NCBI RefSeq assembly: GCF_030936135.1
Contig: NC_082599.1
Coordinates: forward strand, 3,396,847 to 3,460,846
From: Gavia stellata
Taxonomy: Eukaryota; Chordata; Aves; Gaviiformes; Gaviidae
Length of the DNA: 64,000 nucleotides
Reading direction: 5' to 3'
In this document: positions 47,001-58,600 of the stretch, one piece after another
How positions within the stretch are numbered: position 1 is the first letter of the stretch
How the letters are laid out: every line of letters begins with the position of its first letter
The notes under the pieces: generated by a model
What the model was told of the DNA's origin: nothing
Database searches by the model: none
What the model saw: only the letters and a program-made list of their open reading frames with translations
Made by a program: the position numbers and the translations under genes

Positions 47001-50000
47001 AGGGTGGCAAACCCTGAATTTTTGTCTTCTCCTTACATTTGTCTCCTGCCTTCTCACCCTCACGGAGCAGGAATGAGCATCGCTGTATGTCTGAGACCTC
47101 CCATGTGATATAGCTTTTTCTTATACATTGTCGGAGCAACCAGGGTGCCTTTAGCCTCAGAAGAATAAAAGGAAAAGATGCTGCCATGAAGTCTTGATTA
47201 TCAGAGGGGCTGATTTGAGCAGTTTTAGTCCTTTGGAAGCTTCTGGGTTTGTTTTGTAGCATCCTAAATGAAGCCCCTGTGCTGTAGCAAAGACCAAGTA
47301 GGAAGAAGTCCCTTCCTTGCATGGAGCTCCTTGAAGCTCTTGGTGTGTTGATGGGAAGTGATTGCTGGCCATATGGTTAGAAGAGGATGAGTTTTATAAG
47401 CAATAGGTCTGTCTCTATATCAAAGAGGAAAGTTAATATGTGCTTTAACCGTATAAATGATCTAAATGTCTTCAGTCTCCCATGGTTTACATTAAGTGTA
47501 GCTTACTTATGTGACTGGAAGGTGATCTGATTGACTTGCTCAGTAGCGTGCACAAACCATGTGATTTGTTCTTGTTTCTTGTTGGAATTTTCTAATGGTT
47601 TGACTCTCTCGTTTGCCACCAGCCATTGAAAATATTCAGGTTATTGATGAAGGAATAATACTGGGCACATGAGGTGATTCAGGTCCCTTCCTAGACAGTT
47701 GGTGCATGTTTAACCTCACCCTGAAGGTCAGAAATGTAAGATTGTCTTGCCTTGAGCTTAGCCGTCTCTTTGCTGAGGGCTGCTCACCAAGTTTAACACC
47801 ATGTTAGCCACTGACCTGTTGTGAAATGGCCCTTAACATCTCCTGTGGACTTTGGCTTACTGTGGAGGCAACAGATAACAGGGAATGGAAACGAGCCTTG
47901 CTTTGAATTTAGTTAGAAGCTTATTGCAACAGGCTTAGTTTATTGAAGGTACTCTGTGTCCAACATCTCCTACAATGCATGGAGACTGATCTTCCAAACC
48001 GCCATGGAAAGCACTTCCATCTGCTCATCAAATGACCTTTGAACATGCCAAAATCTGTTTTCTCTCACTGAAGTGGAATTTAGAGCAGCCCAAGCTAAGC
48101 TCAGAGTCCAGCTTCTCAGTGGCAGATACCATTCCTGCTCTGATGAAACAGGCATCAGATAAATGCTGCCATCTCGGATTAGTGCATTGGCGCAAATCTC
48201 TACTTACACCTGATTTAGAGACATAATGGGCGTGTAGCACTGGGTGTGCTGGTGTGTGTTTCACCCCTAAAGCACCCTGTCTGGTGTAATGGCTTGTAGG
48301 CGTCCATCCCTGCCCATCTGATGTCACTAAGCTTGCAGCTGACACTGAATACTTGTGCTATTTCAAAGTTGTCCATTCCCTGGGAGGTTGTTAGAAGTAA
48401 TAGGGCAGCTGGGTTACTGCTGTTTTCCCTCAGCAGAGCTTTAAACATCAAAGGAAATCTGCACTTCCCATTTTATGACCCATCGACTTCCCTTCCCACC
48501 CACGGATGCCATTTCCTGATGTTTTTAGATGGAACAACACATGCAGATATGTCATGTAAACTACAGTAATACCAGCGCTGCCTTGATTTTTATCTAGAGT
48601 CTGTTTTAATGGTATTCTTTGAAAGCTGGGGACACAGAGTTGGGAGGTTCCCTTGAATCTTGCCTTTCCCATCAGGAGAGGACAGAGTGAAAGGCTTAGC
48701 AGTTGGCATTGCAGAGAAGGTCCAAGAAATATGAACTCTAACAGCAAGAAAAGGACCCCAGATCAACAATTTGCTGCTTGGGCAAAGAAAGGGTAAAAAA
48801 GGCTTGAGAAAATGAGCAAGCAGGCAGGGGATGAGTCTTAACATCATGTCAGAGAGAATCTCCATGCTCCTGATCTGTATTCAGGCTTCAGTGGTCTCTT
48901 AGGTTTAGGTGTCTGTTCTTACCTGGGCTTTACATCCTCAAAGTCTCTGGTTTGCATGTGTGCTACTTGGGGCTGCATTTGTCTTGGGAATATTTTATGA
49001 GATGGATTACGCAGTGCTTTTTGCTCTTTGCCGAGGGTCATGGTGGACAGGATTCCTTTTCTAACCATTAAATTGAAAGGTTTGGACAGAGAATAACCTG
49101 CCACCCCTGTTAACTCTCACGCCAGATAGCATCATCGCAGGCTGCTGACTGCTCGGGGGCCGTATGGCACCGTGTGGGACCTTTACCTGCTCAGAGGTTG
49201 TTGAAGGCTTTCCGGATGCAGCTCAACGTTGCTGAAGCAATGTGAAACCAACCCATCAGCCAGCCCAGCACAGTGAATCACAGGAGGTCAAGAGAGCGAT
49301 GGTATCACCATCAGGACTCTCCATCAGCACTCTCCGTCTCCCGATGACTCTCCTGATATGCACCACCTCAGAGTACTCCAGCAGGAACTGGAGTAGTCCG
49401 AGGTTGTTCCCACTGTAAGGGGCTTGCTCACTTGTCCGTGGGGAAGCAGGTGTAGGGCAGAGATGGAAAGCGGTGAGGAGAGGAGCGGGTAGGAGGCCTT
49501 GACTGGCTGCATGGCTGTGTGTTGATTCCTGAACAGTGATTTGATTTATTTGCATTATCTGACAGGTCTGTGTGCACTTGCGCCTTATTCCCCCAAACAT
49601 AAAACAGTGACAATTTGAATGAATAAAGACATAAGTAAAATTACAAGTGCTGCCACTTTGCCTTCGGCGTGCTCAGAAATACCCAGATGGGAATGTGATC
49701 TCTGCTGCAAATGATTAATCACAGAGGGATTACAAGGAGAAATACGATGCTGGTAAATGTCTGAGATTAATTGGAAAGGGCATCTGCATTGGCTAGGTTT
49801 ATTCATGCTTCGTTGTCGGTCCTGTCGCTTCCAAGAGAGCTGTCCTGGCACTTGCAGAAAGTTACTTTCTTTTTTTAAGTTTGAATGTACGTATAAAGAA
49901 TCGGAATTAGTGTAATTGTTTACTAAATTGATTAACAAGTTACACTGTAGAAATGTTAAATCTTGTCCTTTCAGTATGTCCACAAGGCTATCCACTCCCT

Positions 50001-50195
50001 CTAACTCCTAAATCTATTTATGTGATGCATTTTATCCCATTTAAACTTATAAAATGTAGTTTATCTAGTGCAGCTTGTCTAAATGGTTTGGTCTGTCTGA
50101 GTGTTAGATACTTATCGCAGCTTCATCCTTGCCACAAGTTAGGATTTTATCCGTGTTACTGGATTTCATGCTCTCAACACCCTTAAGGCAAGGTT
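41076..50195. other. Intergenic, no gene recognised
   Basis: About 9 kb. The GC content rises around 45.3-45.8 kb, where G-rich tracts occur, but CpG is sparse and no TATA or exon structure is evident. Open frames reach 186 codons on the minus strand (47322-46762) but show no known domain or splice logic. Confidence 0.55.
45500..45520 (+). other. G-quadruplex candidate in GC-rich patch
   Basis: GGGG T GGGG A followed by eight G and then CGG: four tracts with one-base loops. A further G-run (ggcggggggg) follows near 45631-45640. It is the most GC-rich part of the intergenic region and could be a regulatory element. I cannot show that. Confidence 0.4.
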
Positions 50196-50312
50196 TTTAC
50201 CCCCTTTTTCAGAAAGAGACTGAAGATATAAGAGTTTGAGCGACTTTCTCATGATTATAAAAGCAAACCCATGGCAGAGCAAGAAATAAACCCCATTTTA
50301 CTTTCCTACCAT
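50196..50312 (+). mobile_element. MIR-like ancient SINE fragment
   Basis: The order 'cccctttttcagaaagagac', 'gagcgactttctcatgat' and 'cccatggcagagcaag' follows the MIR core (the ancestral ACAGAGAGGTTAAGTGACTTGCCCA and CAGTGGCAGAGC blocks). It is diverged, as expected for an element older than the bird-mammal split. Confidence 0.5.
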
Positions 50313-52267
50313 GTTAGAAATTAATCTAAAATCATACTGATGCGTACACACTGTTTTCACTGATCCCTGGATTTTCCTCTGGCATCCTGGCCATTCATAA
50401 CGGCGTAAGAACCGTTAAGTGTGAGGGTATGTGGTGGAAGCTGGTAGAGAGCGAGGTGCGGTGTAAATTATAGCATGGGACGTGGGGTCTTCACCTTGCA
50501 TTAGGAGGTCTGTGGACACAGCAGCTTGTACCTGATAGGGAGAAGTGAGTTGCAAACACCAAGAAATGGGAGAGGGAGGCTGGAGGCTATGGCCACTGGA
50601 AAGAAGTGTCTTGGATGGATTTGCTGCACCAGTCTAGTTCAGGTACAAGGGCAATAGGCACCTGCTGCAGCAGCTTCCCTGTGTTTTAACTCTTCTTGAC
50701 TATCAGAGATACCAGCGAGCAGCTGGGGCTTGTTTTGGCACTGTTTAGCAGAGAAGGGCAGAGGAGGAGGAGGATGCACAAGAGCTTTGGGAAATAAGCA
50801 GCATTCCTGCTCTCACGCAGGCTTTGAGAGCGCTCACCATGCTCCCACAAAGCAGAGCTCTGTTCCAGGTGTGGGTACGTCTCCTGGGGACCAGGCGAGG
50901 AAAACTTGTACCCAGGTGGTTTGAGGGAAGCCGCTGTTTGCTGAAAGGTCACTGGCTGGCTCCCAACCAGGCACCTCTTGTGTCTGTAGCCATCTCTGTG
51001 CTCCAGGCACTTTTCCATGTTATGCAGAGCCCACTTTGAAGGAGAAGTGAAGCAACTTTGGTTTTTGCTCTTTTTGGTGCTATGGATTTGAAGCTGGAAA
51101 TGAGTCAGAGTGACACATCTGTCAGAAACAACTAAGGAGCTAGGAAGGACGAGACATGGCAATGTCTTCTGAAGATGGATCCAAGCACTTTGATGACACA
51201 GTGCAGCCTGAAATTCAGGCTAATAGTTGAGAAAGAATAGGACATGAGCTCTGGGTCTGTGTTTTGATTGTTAATTCTTAGTTACTGTAGTGAATGTTAC
51301 TACTGGGTTCTCCAGAGGTTAACTTGAATCCCAATATCGCCCCCCCAAACATTGAAATGGTCCTTCCCCAAACTAGCAGAAGACTCTGATGGTCAATCAA
51401 TTGACTTCAGTGGAAATTTCCACTGACTTCAGTGTGCTTTGGCTCAAGCCCAAGGCTCGTATCTGCATCTTCTAACCATTCATGCAGCTTCTTTGCTTGC
51501 AGCTTTGCAAGCGTTTATGGAAAATACATTTTAAAGCTCATGTGAGGACAGAGGTTGAAGGTAGTAAGAGGGGCTAAAGAACTACAAACTAGTTCACAGA
51601 TTTCTAAACCAGGTTGAGAGCAAGGGAAAAATAGTTCTGTATATTCATTGCAACGGGTACTGAAGGTGACCGCTCTACAGAAAGTCAGTCTGTCTTAGCA
51701 CTAATGACTGCAAGTCAATCATTCTTTGGATTCTTAGTATTTACTAAGAATGATTTTTCCCTATTACTGGTTTTTTTCAAGTTTAAACTTTGAAAGCATT
51801 TTCTTTAATTTCTAAAGACTTTTGGTGGAATAATGAAATTTGCTTGATACCAGAAAGAAAAACCAATCAAAAGTGAATTACTTTAGAAAGGATCAATTTT
51901 CTCTAAAGGGAAAGGTCTTTGACTGCTTCTTACGAGTTTCATATGTGCTTTGGAGAGGGAGAGACAGGACAGGATAGGAAATAATATATTTTTCTTGTTA
52001 AATATAGAAAGAAGACTACGTTTCTTTCTGCTTTAGATCTGTGGCCCAAATGAAGTTTGAAGATTAGCTCAGCTATACCATTTTCAGTGGTAATAATGAT
52101 TATAATGAATACCATTTTGTATTTTTGTGCCACCACTTTCCCAGTATTTAGTTTTAGTGTCAATTTGTGTCTTTCAATCCCCGGTGGCGTAAATAGAATG
52201 AAAAATTGTAATCTGTTATTAATTTTCATGCATGATTTGTTATATACTCCAGCAAGTACATTGTCAT
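50313..52267. other. Intergenic, no gene recognised
   Basis: Contains a perfect 20-bp palindrome flanked by direct repeats (51402-51434, listed separately). Otherwise unremarkable. Confidence 0.6.
51402..51434. repeat. 20-bp perfect palindrome with overlapping 11-bp direct repeats
   Basis: TCAGTGGAAATTTCCACTGA at 51407-51426 is its own reverse complement. TGACTTCAGTG occurs at 51402-51412 and again at 51424-51434, overlapping both ends. It may be part of an ancient dispersed repeat or a dimeric binding site. Confidence 0.7.
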
Positions 52268-52415
52268 ATATACACTGTGCACATAATTATGTGCGAGACC
52301 ATCCCTGTCCTGATATGAAGAAGAAATGGGAGGGGAGCCAAGACAGAGGGAAAATAAGCAATTTCCCCAAGGTCATGCAGCAGGTCAATCCAACCCCCAC
52401 TCCCTGGTGCCATCA
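52268..52415 (+). mobile_element. MIR-like ancient SINE fragment
   Basis: Blocks 'agaccatccctgtcctgata', 'caatttccccaaggtcatgc' and 'agcaggtcaatccaaccc' match the ancient element that reads GACAGTCCCTGCCC, then TTGCCCAAGGTCACACAGC. This is the best preserved of the three such fragments in the window. Confidence 0.6.
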
Positions 52416-53625
52416 GTGATTTGCACGTCAGTGTTAATGCACCGCAACAGGAGCTGGAGGAGTATAGAAAAAATAATGAAACCTCTGCCCAAATGGTGAC
52501 TCAAGAAACGAAAGCGGGTTTTTGGCCTGCTCCTACTCGTTTCTGCTGGAGGTGGGGGGGGAGATTGTGAAAGCATCTGCCATTGGGTGAGAGAGTGGGT
52601 GGATTTGTGGCCAGTGGGGAAGCCGAACTGCTGCAGGATTAAGGAGGATATTTCTGTCGTGGTGACTGGTTATTATTTCCTTTCTGAGTTACAACAGACA
52701 GTGCCCTGGTCGTTTCGCTTTGTGTTGCACTTTGAAGGTGAAAAAGCATGGATGTGAGAGCAGTACTGCAGTAACCCCTGAGTAGAGACCTTTCCTATAG
52801 CTCGGAGTGGAGCTGCATGCGCTTGCTAAGATAGGAGCATTTGGCATCATGAGGCCAAAGAGATATATTATCTTGGAGAGAAATGGTGCACTCAAGTCTT
52901 CTGAGTAAGACTTCCAGAGAGTCTTGGAGCTGGGAAGCTTGCTCTCCTTACAGAGCACTATTGTTGAGTCTAATCCTGCTCCCAGGGAGAGTCAGCTGGT
53001 GCAGGGTTACTAGTGCTAACGGGGTCAAGACCAGGCTTTTAGCTGTGCTATACTTATCAAAGTAAATGTTAGCCAATGCACGGAAAAGGGCTTCTTGGAG
53101 GATTAGAAGTAGACTTACTCCAGCAGAAGGGAAAGGACATTCAGGAGTCCATGTACAGAGCAGTGAAGAAGCAAGAAAAGTTTGTGTGCTATGTGGACTT
53201 CAGCCGTGATCTCTGTTGTATCACTCTCCAGATGCACAGGGATGGGTAGATTCTGTGTGTGAGTGAACACGGCTGTAAAGATTAGTGTCACTGATGGCTT
53301 TTGACTTTCTTGGGACACAAGGGCACCAGAATTGCCATGAGCTTTAGTTTTGAACACTGCTTCAGCCTCGTCCCCTTGGCTGGTCCCTGTCACCAAACAG
53401 CTGCAGGTTGATGCACAGCTCCCTCTGCGAGCAGCTGAGAATACCTGGACGATGAGACATCTTTCCTGTAAGCCCTAAGCCACGTGGGGCTTTTTTGGAG
53501 AAGTCTGGCACCATTTGGATTGCTGCGTGCATTCCCCATGGCGGTTCCTCCTGTGGCTTTGCACTCCCATGTACGTAGTGTGTGTGTGCCAAGCCATACG
53601 TGTGCACGAACACCCATCCCCATTG
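52416..53625. other. Intergenic, upstream flank of OBSCN
   Basis: No coding exon or recognisable repeat seen. Composition is less AT-rich than the left half of the window. Confidence 0.55.
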
Positions 53626-53743
53626 CAGCTGTGTCTGGCCCTACGCCATCTGGATGAGGCTGTATATAAGCTATAGATACTCATTGGCTACCATCGCTAT
53701 CAAAGTAGCTGTATCTCAGTGGTTGTGTTGAATGGAGACTGAG
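53626..53743 (+). promoter_or_regulatory. Candidate OBSCN muscle promoter and non-coding exon 1
   Basis: Two E-boxes of the muscle type (CAGCTG 53626-53631, CATCTG 53647-53652) lie just before a TATA-like TATATAAG at 53663-53670. About 30 bases on, transcription would begin near 53693, and a splice donor GAG|GTAAAG occurs at 53743/53744. That would give a 5' untranslated exon of about 50 nt, spliced to the acceptor at 54518. OBSCN needs such an exon because its first coding exon opens with an acceptor. The arrangement is suggestive but each motif is short. Confidence 0.28.
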
Positions 53744-53870
53744 GTAAAGAGAAATATCATCAATAAAATGACAGGCATATCTGTGTGTCCTGCTAAAGGC
53801 TGGCCCCTGCAGGAGAGGGGTTTACCGTAAGGTCTGTGTGAACATGATTCAGAAAACAAGACCTAGGGAT

Positions 53871-54051
53871 GGATAATGACCAGAGAGGGCAAGAGGAGAG
53901 GTGGAGCATGTTGTATAAGCAGAATTGGAAAAAAAAAAAAGAAAAAAATGAAAAAAAAAAAGCAAGGAGAAAGAGAAAAATTGAAAAGAGCAAGGGCAAT
54001 AAGATACAAAAAGAAAGGTGAAGATGAAGAGATGAGTATGAAGGAGAAGGT
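53871..54051 (+). repeat. Purine-rich tract with poly-A core
   Basis: About 180 bases in which the + strand is overwhelmingly A and G, with three A-runs at 53929-53961. It is a simple-sequence region capable of slippage or triplex formation, and it lies between the candidate OBSCN promoter and the first coding exon. The lysine-rich open frame through it is a composition artefact. Confidence 0.7.
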
Positions 54052-54121
54052 ATCTTGATGGGTAGACTCGTCTCTCAGGATTTAACGTCCATTTGTTTCT
54101 CTATGGCTACAGAACTAGCCC

Positions 54122-54178
54122 ATATCACAGAATCACTAAGGTTGGAAAAGACCTGTAAGATCATCAAGTCCAACCATA
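54122..54178 (-). mobile_element. CR1 LINE 3'-end fragment, reverse orientation
   Basis: 'atcacagaatcactaaggtt' and 'gatcatcaagtccaaccat' are the complement of the CR1 3' terminus. Only about 57 bases are present, so this is an extreme 5' truncation. It lies in the OBSCN 5' flank or first intron, 340 bases before the acceptor of the first coding exon. Confidence 0.85.
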
Positions 54179-54518
54179 TATGTTATATAGCATTAGTGCA
54201 GGTCACTTTCCTGGTGCCAAAGCTTAAAGGGACCATCATGTTCTTTCTGTATGCACTGCCCAAAGACTTGTATTTTACCCAGTGGCTTCCCCAGTGTGGG
54301 GAAGTGAGCTACCTTCTCTGTCAGCAGTTTATTGAGCTTAAATCTAAGAAATGTGCAAGACCTAAAATATTCCAAGGCCTTCTCACCTACAATGAGAAGG
54401 ACAATGAAAACATGACTGTTCTAGATGACAAACATCCTGATACCATGGAAGTGCAGCAATTCTTTGCCTGCACCACCTAATCTGCTCTTTCTTGACGTTT
54501 TTATTTCTCACCCTTTAG

Positions 54519-55659
54519 GAAACCAAGATGGATTACAGCTCGTTCAGCGGAGTCCCCCGGTTCTTGACACGGCCTAAAGCGTTCATGGTGTCTGTGGGGA
54601 AGGATGCCACCTTGAGCTGCCAGATCATTGGAAACCCCATCCCAGTTGTGAGCTGGGAAAAGGATAAACTTCCAGTCAAGTCTGGAGGACGGTTTAAAAC
54701 CACAGAAGATGGGGATCTCTATAGGCTAACAATCTACGATCTGAGCCTGGAGGACAGTGGCCAATACATCTGCCGGGCCAAGAACACCATCGGGGAAGCT
54801 TTTGCAGCTGTCAGCATCAAAGTTGGAGAGGAGACCACGGTAACGGAGTCAGCCCCATACTTCATCCAGAAACCATCCTCCATCAAAGTAACGTTGGGAG
54901 AAGATGCCATGTTCAAATGCAAAGTCCAGGGTAGCCCTCCCCTCTCGGTGAATTGGGAGAAGGATGGGAGACACCTGCGGAACCAGGCTGATGCTGGCCG
55001 CTTCCAGATCGAGTCTGCTGGTGAGTCAAATGCTCTCACCATCCAGTGTGCCCGGCTGGGGGACAGCGGCACCTACACCTGCCGGGCACAGAATCCCATC
55101 GGCTCTGCCAGCGCTTCAGCTGCGCTGGTGGTGGAAACGCAGGGCTCTTCCAACCCGGGCAGCAGCAGCCACTTTGATACCAGCTGCGGCAAGACGGCAT
55201 CCTTGTTGTCTCACTTGCAGAAGAGGCGAGAGGAGATCAGGAAGATGGATATCTCCCATGGGACTCTTGATTCAACATCTGCCCAATCTTACCCCATGGC
55301 AGAAGGGTTGTCTGGCATCAGCTACAGCCTCTCCCGGGATTACGAGAGGGCAGCAGGACTTACCACCAAAGGGGCCCGCAACGCTACTTTTGGGGCGCTG
55401 ACACGCACATGCAGCGTGACGGAGGGGAAGCATGCCAAGTTGAGCTGCTACGTGACGGGCGAGCCCAAGCCAGAGATCGTGTGGAAGAAGGACAACGAGG
55501 TCATTTTGGAAGGGCGGCGGCACGTCATCTATGAGGATGATCAGGAGAACTTTGTGCTGAAGATCCTTTTCTGCAAGCAGATAGACAATGGGCTGTACAC
55601 CTGCACGGCCTCCAACCTGGCAGGCCAGACCTACAGCTCCGTGCTCGTCACCGTCAAAG
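54519..55659 (+). CDS. OBSCN: OBSCN first coding exon: Ig1, Ig2, linker, Ig3
   Basis: The acceptor CACCCTTTAG ends at 54518, leaving nine untranslated bases (GAAACCAAG) before ATG 54528 in a good Kozak context (A at -3, G at +4). The coding part is 1132 nt and ends in phase 1 at GTCAAAG|GTGGGT. Unusually for a tandem-Ig protein, three Ig domains share one exon. An 84-residue linker (about 205-288) between Ig2 and Ig3 is S/G-rich and carries a basic helical stretch, [16 protein letters not shown] (225-240). Ig1 and Ig2 keep the canonical DSGQYICRA and [10 protein letters not shown]-strand motifs; Ig3 has NGLYTCTA. Confidence 0.96.
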
Positions 55660-58600
55660 GTGGGTGCTTATGTTTCTCACCAGGGTGGACATGCCTACAA
55701 GGAGACAGCCAATGCACTTGAATTGGGGTGGGAGCGTGAACAAAACTTCTGCCACCGAACTGCTGAAAAGGAGTGTGGGTTAGATATGACTAAAGCCCTC
55801 CAGCTGTAAAGTGGGTTAAGCACTGGAATAGATGACCTGGGGAGAGAGTCTCATCACTGGGGGTTTTAGGAAGAGCAATAAGTGTGCACCAGTCAGGGAT
55901 GGATGTTGTAGAACTGGCTGGTTGTGGGGCAGCTGGGATGAACCAGATCTCTAAAGTTCCCATCCATCCTGGTTTTATAGTAATGTTAGGCATCCGTTAC
56001 CATCCTCTGGACCAGTGGCTGCTAAAGCCCCATCTTACCCTCCAGGCTTTAATCACATCTGGGTTTATATTCACCACAAGATTTAGTCAAACTGGCACAC
56101 ATGTACCATTTAAGCAGTAGTAGAGGGAACACCTCCCTGCAAGCTGAGTGTGTCTGGCTGCCTTGCATCCCTTGGGGGACCTAGTCCAACTGTAATTGCA
56201 GTCCATCTCAGTTTTCCTGTACAGAGTGACCCACCAGCAGCCTTGTTCTTGCCAGGCTCTTCAGCCTTTTCCCAGCTTGTGTGGCTGGATAACCTGTAGT
56301 CCTTGTATGCTTCCAGAACTCTACCAGGTCCAGGGTGCCTCTGTTTGCTGTGGTTGGGGGTGATGGACTTGCCTTCAGAAGGTCCCTCAATGCTGGTGGA
56401 GGTCAGATCAAGCTCTTCAGAATGGCGATAAAAATGTGACACACATATATTTTCACAAAGGAAGCTCTAAATTTTCAAGCAATTTGGCAAGGTTACAGCA
56501 GGCAGTTTGCAATCCAGGCAGCATCTGTAAATTAACGCTCAGATGTGAAAGGCTTTGCCACTTCAGTGGCAAAATAGATGTTTTTAACTGGCAGCAAAAT
56601 AAATCAGAAATCTAAATGAGTAGGAATGATCTGTGTTTCATACCAGTCTTTAAGACTCTCAGCTTTTATTTGGTTTTCTGGTTTCCCTTTTCTGGACCTC
56701 TCCTTTCACACTCACCGTCTTTCCCGTCAGTGACTCAGTCCCTGTGTCCATCAGTGACATCTGATCCGTGGAACTCGCTGGCACTTGTCCCACTCATTGC
56801 CATCCCTTGGAGGTGCTGAGTGGTGTTGGGAAGGGCATTTGTCCTCCTCCATAAAGCTGTGATTACCTTGTGAGTCAGGACTCAGAGCTGAAGACCGAGC
56901 CTGACCCTCGGGTGGGTGTTCACTTCGAGGGTGGCTCAAGCTCTGTTACTTGCCCAACACCTGTCTTGCAAAGACAAACACCCTCCCCTCTGCCCATGCT
57001 TATTTGATTATTCTCAATGGGTGCAACCTGTTCCAAAGGAGAAGGGGAAAGCATGCGAAGCAACAGGTCTGGGAGCAAGCACCATGGGAAAACGTTATTG
57101 ATCAATGTCCATTGTCAAGAGACACCTGTGAGACAGAGGGTTTAAGTGGGAATGTTTGTGTTCTGTTTCTTTGTTACGCTATACCATGTTGGGCTTTCTG
57201 ACCAGGCCAAAGCTGCCATGGAAAATCTACGTCCGTTGGTTATAATTAGGCCCTGAATAATGACTCTCCTTTGTGTCACCAGAAGTCCTCCTCAGCCCTC
57301 TAAAGACATCTCAGAATGATGTAGCAATGAAGGGAGCTTTTAATTCTGTTGTTTATGCCATTGGTGATGCCATTAGCTCATCTGCCATCAGGTTTAGGGA
57401 GGTAGGTCATCTTGCCATGCAACCTTCTCTTTGCTCAGTCGTGCAGAAGAGGCTAAATTCTCCAAGCAGCCGCCCTTGGTAAGCACCATGGTGCCACGTT
57501 GGTCTTTCTGCAGGTAACAGCCTATTTATAGAGCCTGTGACACCGCATCCACAGCGTGTGTCTACAGGCACACGTACCAGGAGAGACAAGCTTAATGGCT
57601 TTAAATATGCTCTGGCATTTTGATTCACAGAATTTCAACACAAGACTCTGAGTGAGAATATTTATGGGTATTTTGAAGATAATCATAAAAAAAGACTACC
57701 TAGCCCAGCATCCTGTCTGGAAGGTGGCTCTTAGCAGTCTCTCAGGTCATAGGACTGGGCACAGGTCAAACCTCCTCTACAAAGCCTCCTATATTCTGTC
57801 AATCTAGATCCTAGACCTAAGGACCCAATACACTTGTAAGCACTTTGCTGAGCCCATGCCTTAAAGATCATTGAGCTGAAAAAAAGAGAATTTTGAGCTG
57901 TTCCTAAATGAGATGTAGTGAATCAGACGTAAATCTCAAAGGCGAGGCTACAGGGCAGAGAGTCACTCTCACAATTAAGGAAAACCAAGAGTTGATTACT
58001 CCGCTTTAGAAATGTGTCTAGAGCAGGGATAAAATCACAAGCCGTACGCTGAAACATGAGCTGTAAAAGAAGTTAGGAAATGCTTCCCAAAACTAAACCT
58101 CTTTGACACACTGAAGAGCAGAGAGGGTGGGAGGAACACGAATAACAGACTTGGATTTCCTGAAGGCTTTGGATATGTCTTGAGGCCATGTGTAAAGTTA
58201 GCGAGAACAGTGTACAGGTCTCCATCCTTGGTCCTGGGCCAAGCAATGTTCATCTGAGTCCCTGAATACAGTAATCAGATACTGTATGAAAAGGTTAAAG
58301 GTTGCAAGCCAAGTAGGATAGAGACTGGAAAAACAGACTAGGGCAGAGGCCACTCTATTCCTTTCTGACCCGAAGTGATTTTGGATGACCACTATCATGG
58401 TAGTCACATTTGAGATCTGAAAGAGAACTTGAGAAATGTGGTGGTGGAAAGGAAACTTGGAAAACACAGTAACTCAGAAGACCAAAGGCACAAGATGGTG
58501 GTAGCTTGTCCATGCACCTTTAGACAGCTCCATTTGGAAGGATTCTCCATATTCTTACTCTCACTGGATCATTTTTGTTAGGCAGAGGGAAAACTTGCCT

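Noticed and set aside
46762..47322. 186-codon open frame on the minus strand, the longest unexplained one
   Set aside because: No domain, no homology I recognise, no surrounding splice or promoter logic, and a composition like non-coding DNA. A frame of this length is expected by chance in a 27-kb interval with raised GC.
53876..54058. Lysine-rich 60-codon frame upstream of OBSCN
   Set aside because: It is the translation of a purine/poly-A simple repeat, with no start context or exon signals.
54055..54480. 141-codon frame immediately upstream of the first OBSCN coding exon
   Set aside because: It runs through a CR1 tail and stops before the splice acceptor at 54518. OBSCN begins at ATG 54528, as in the known family start.
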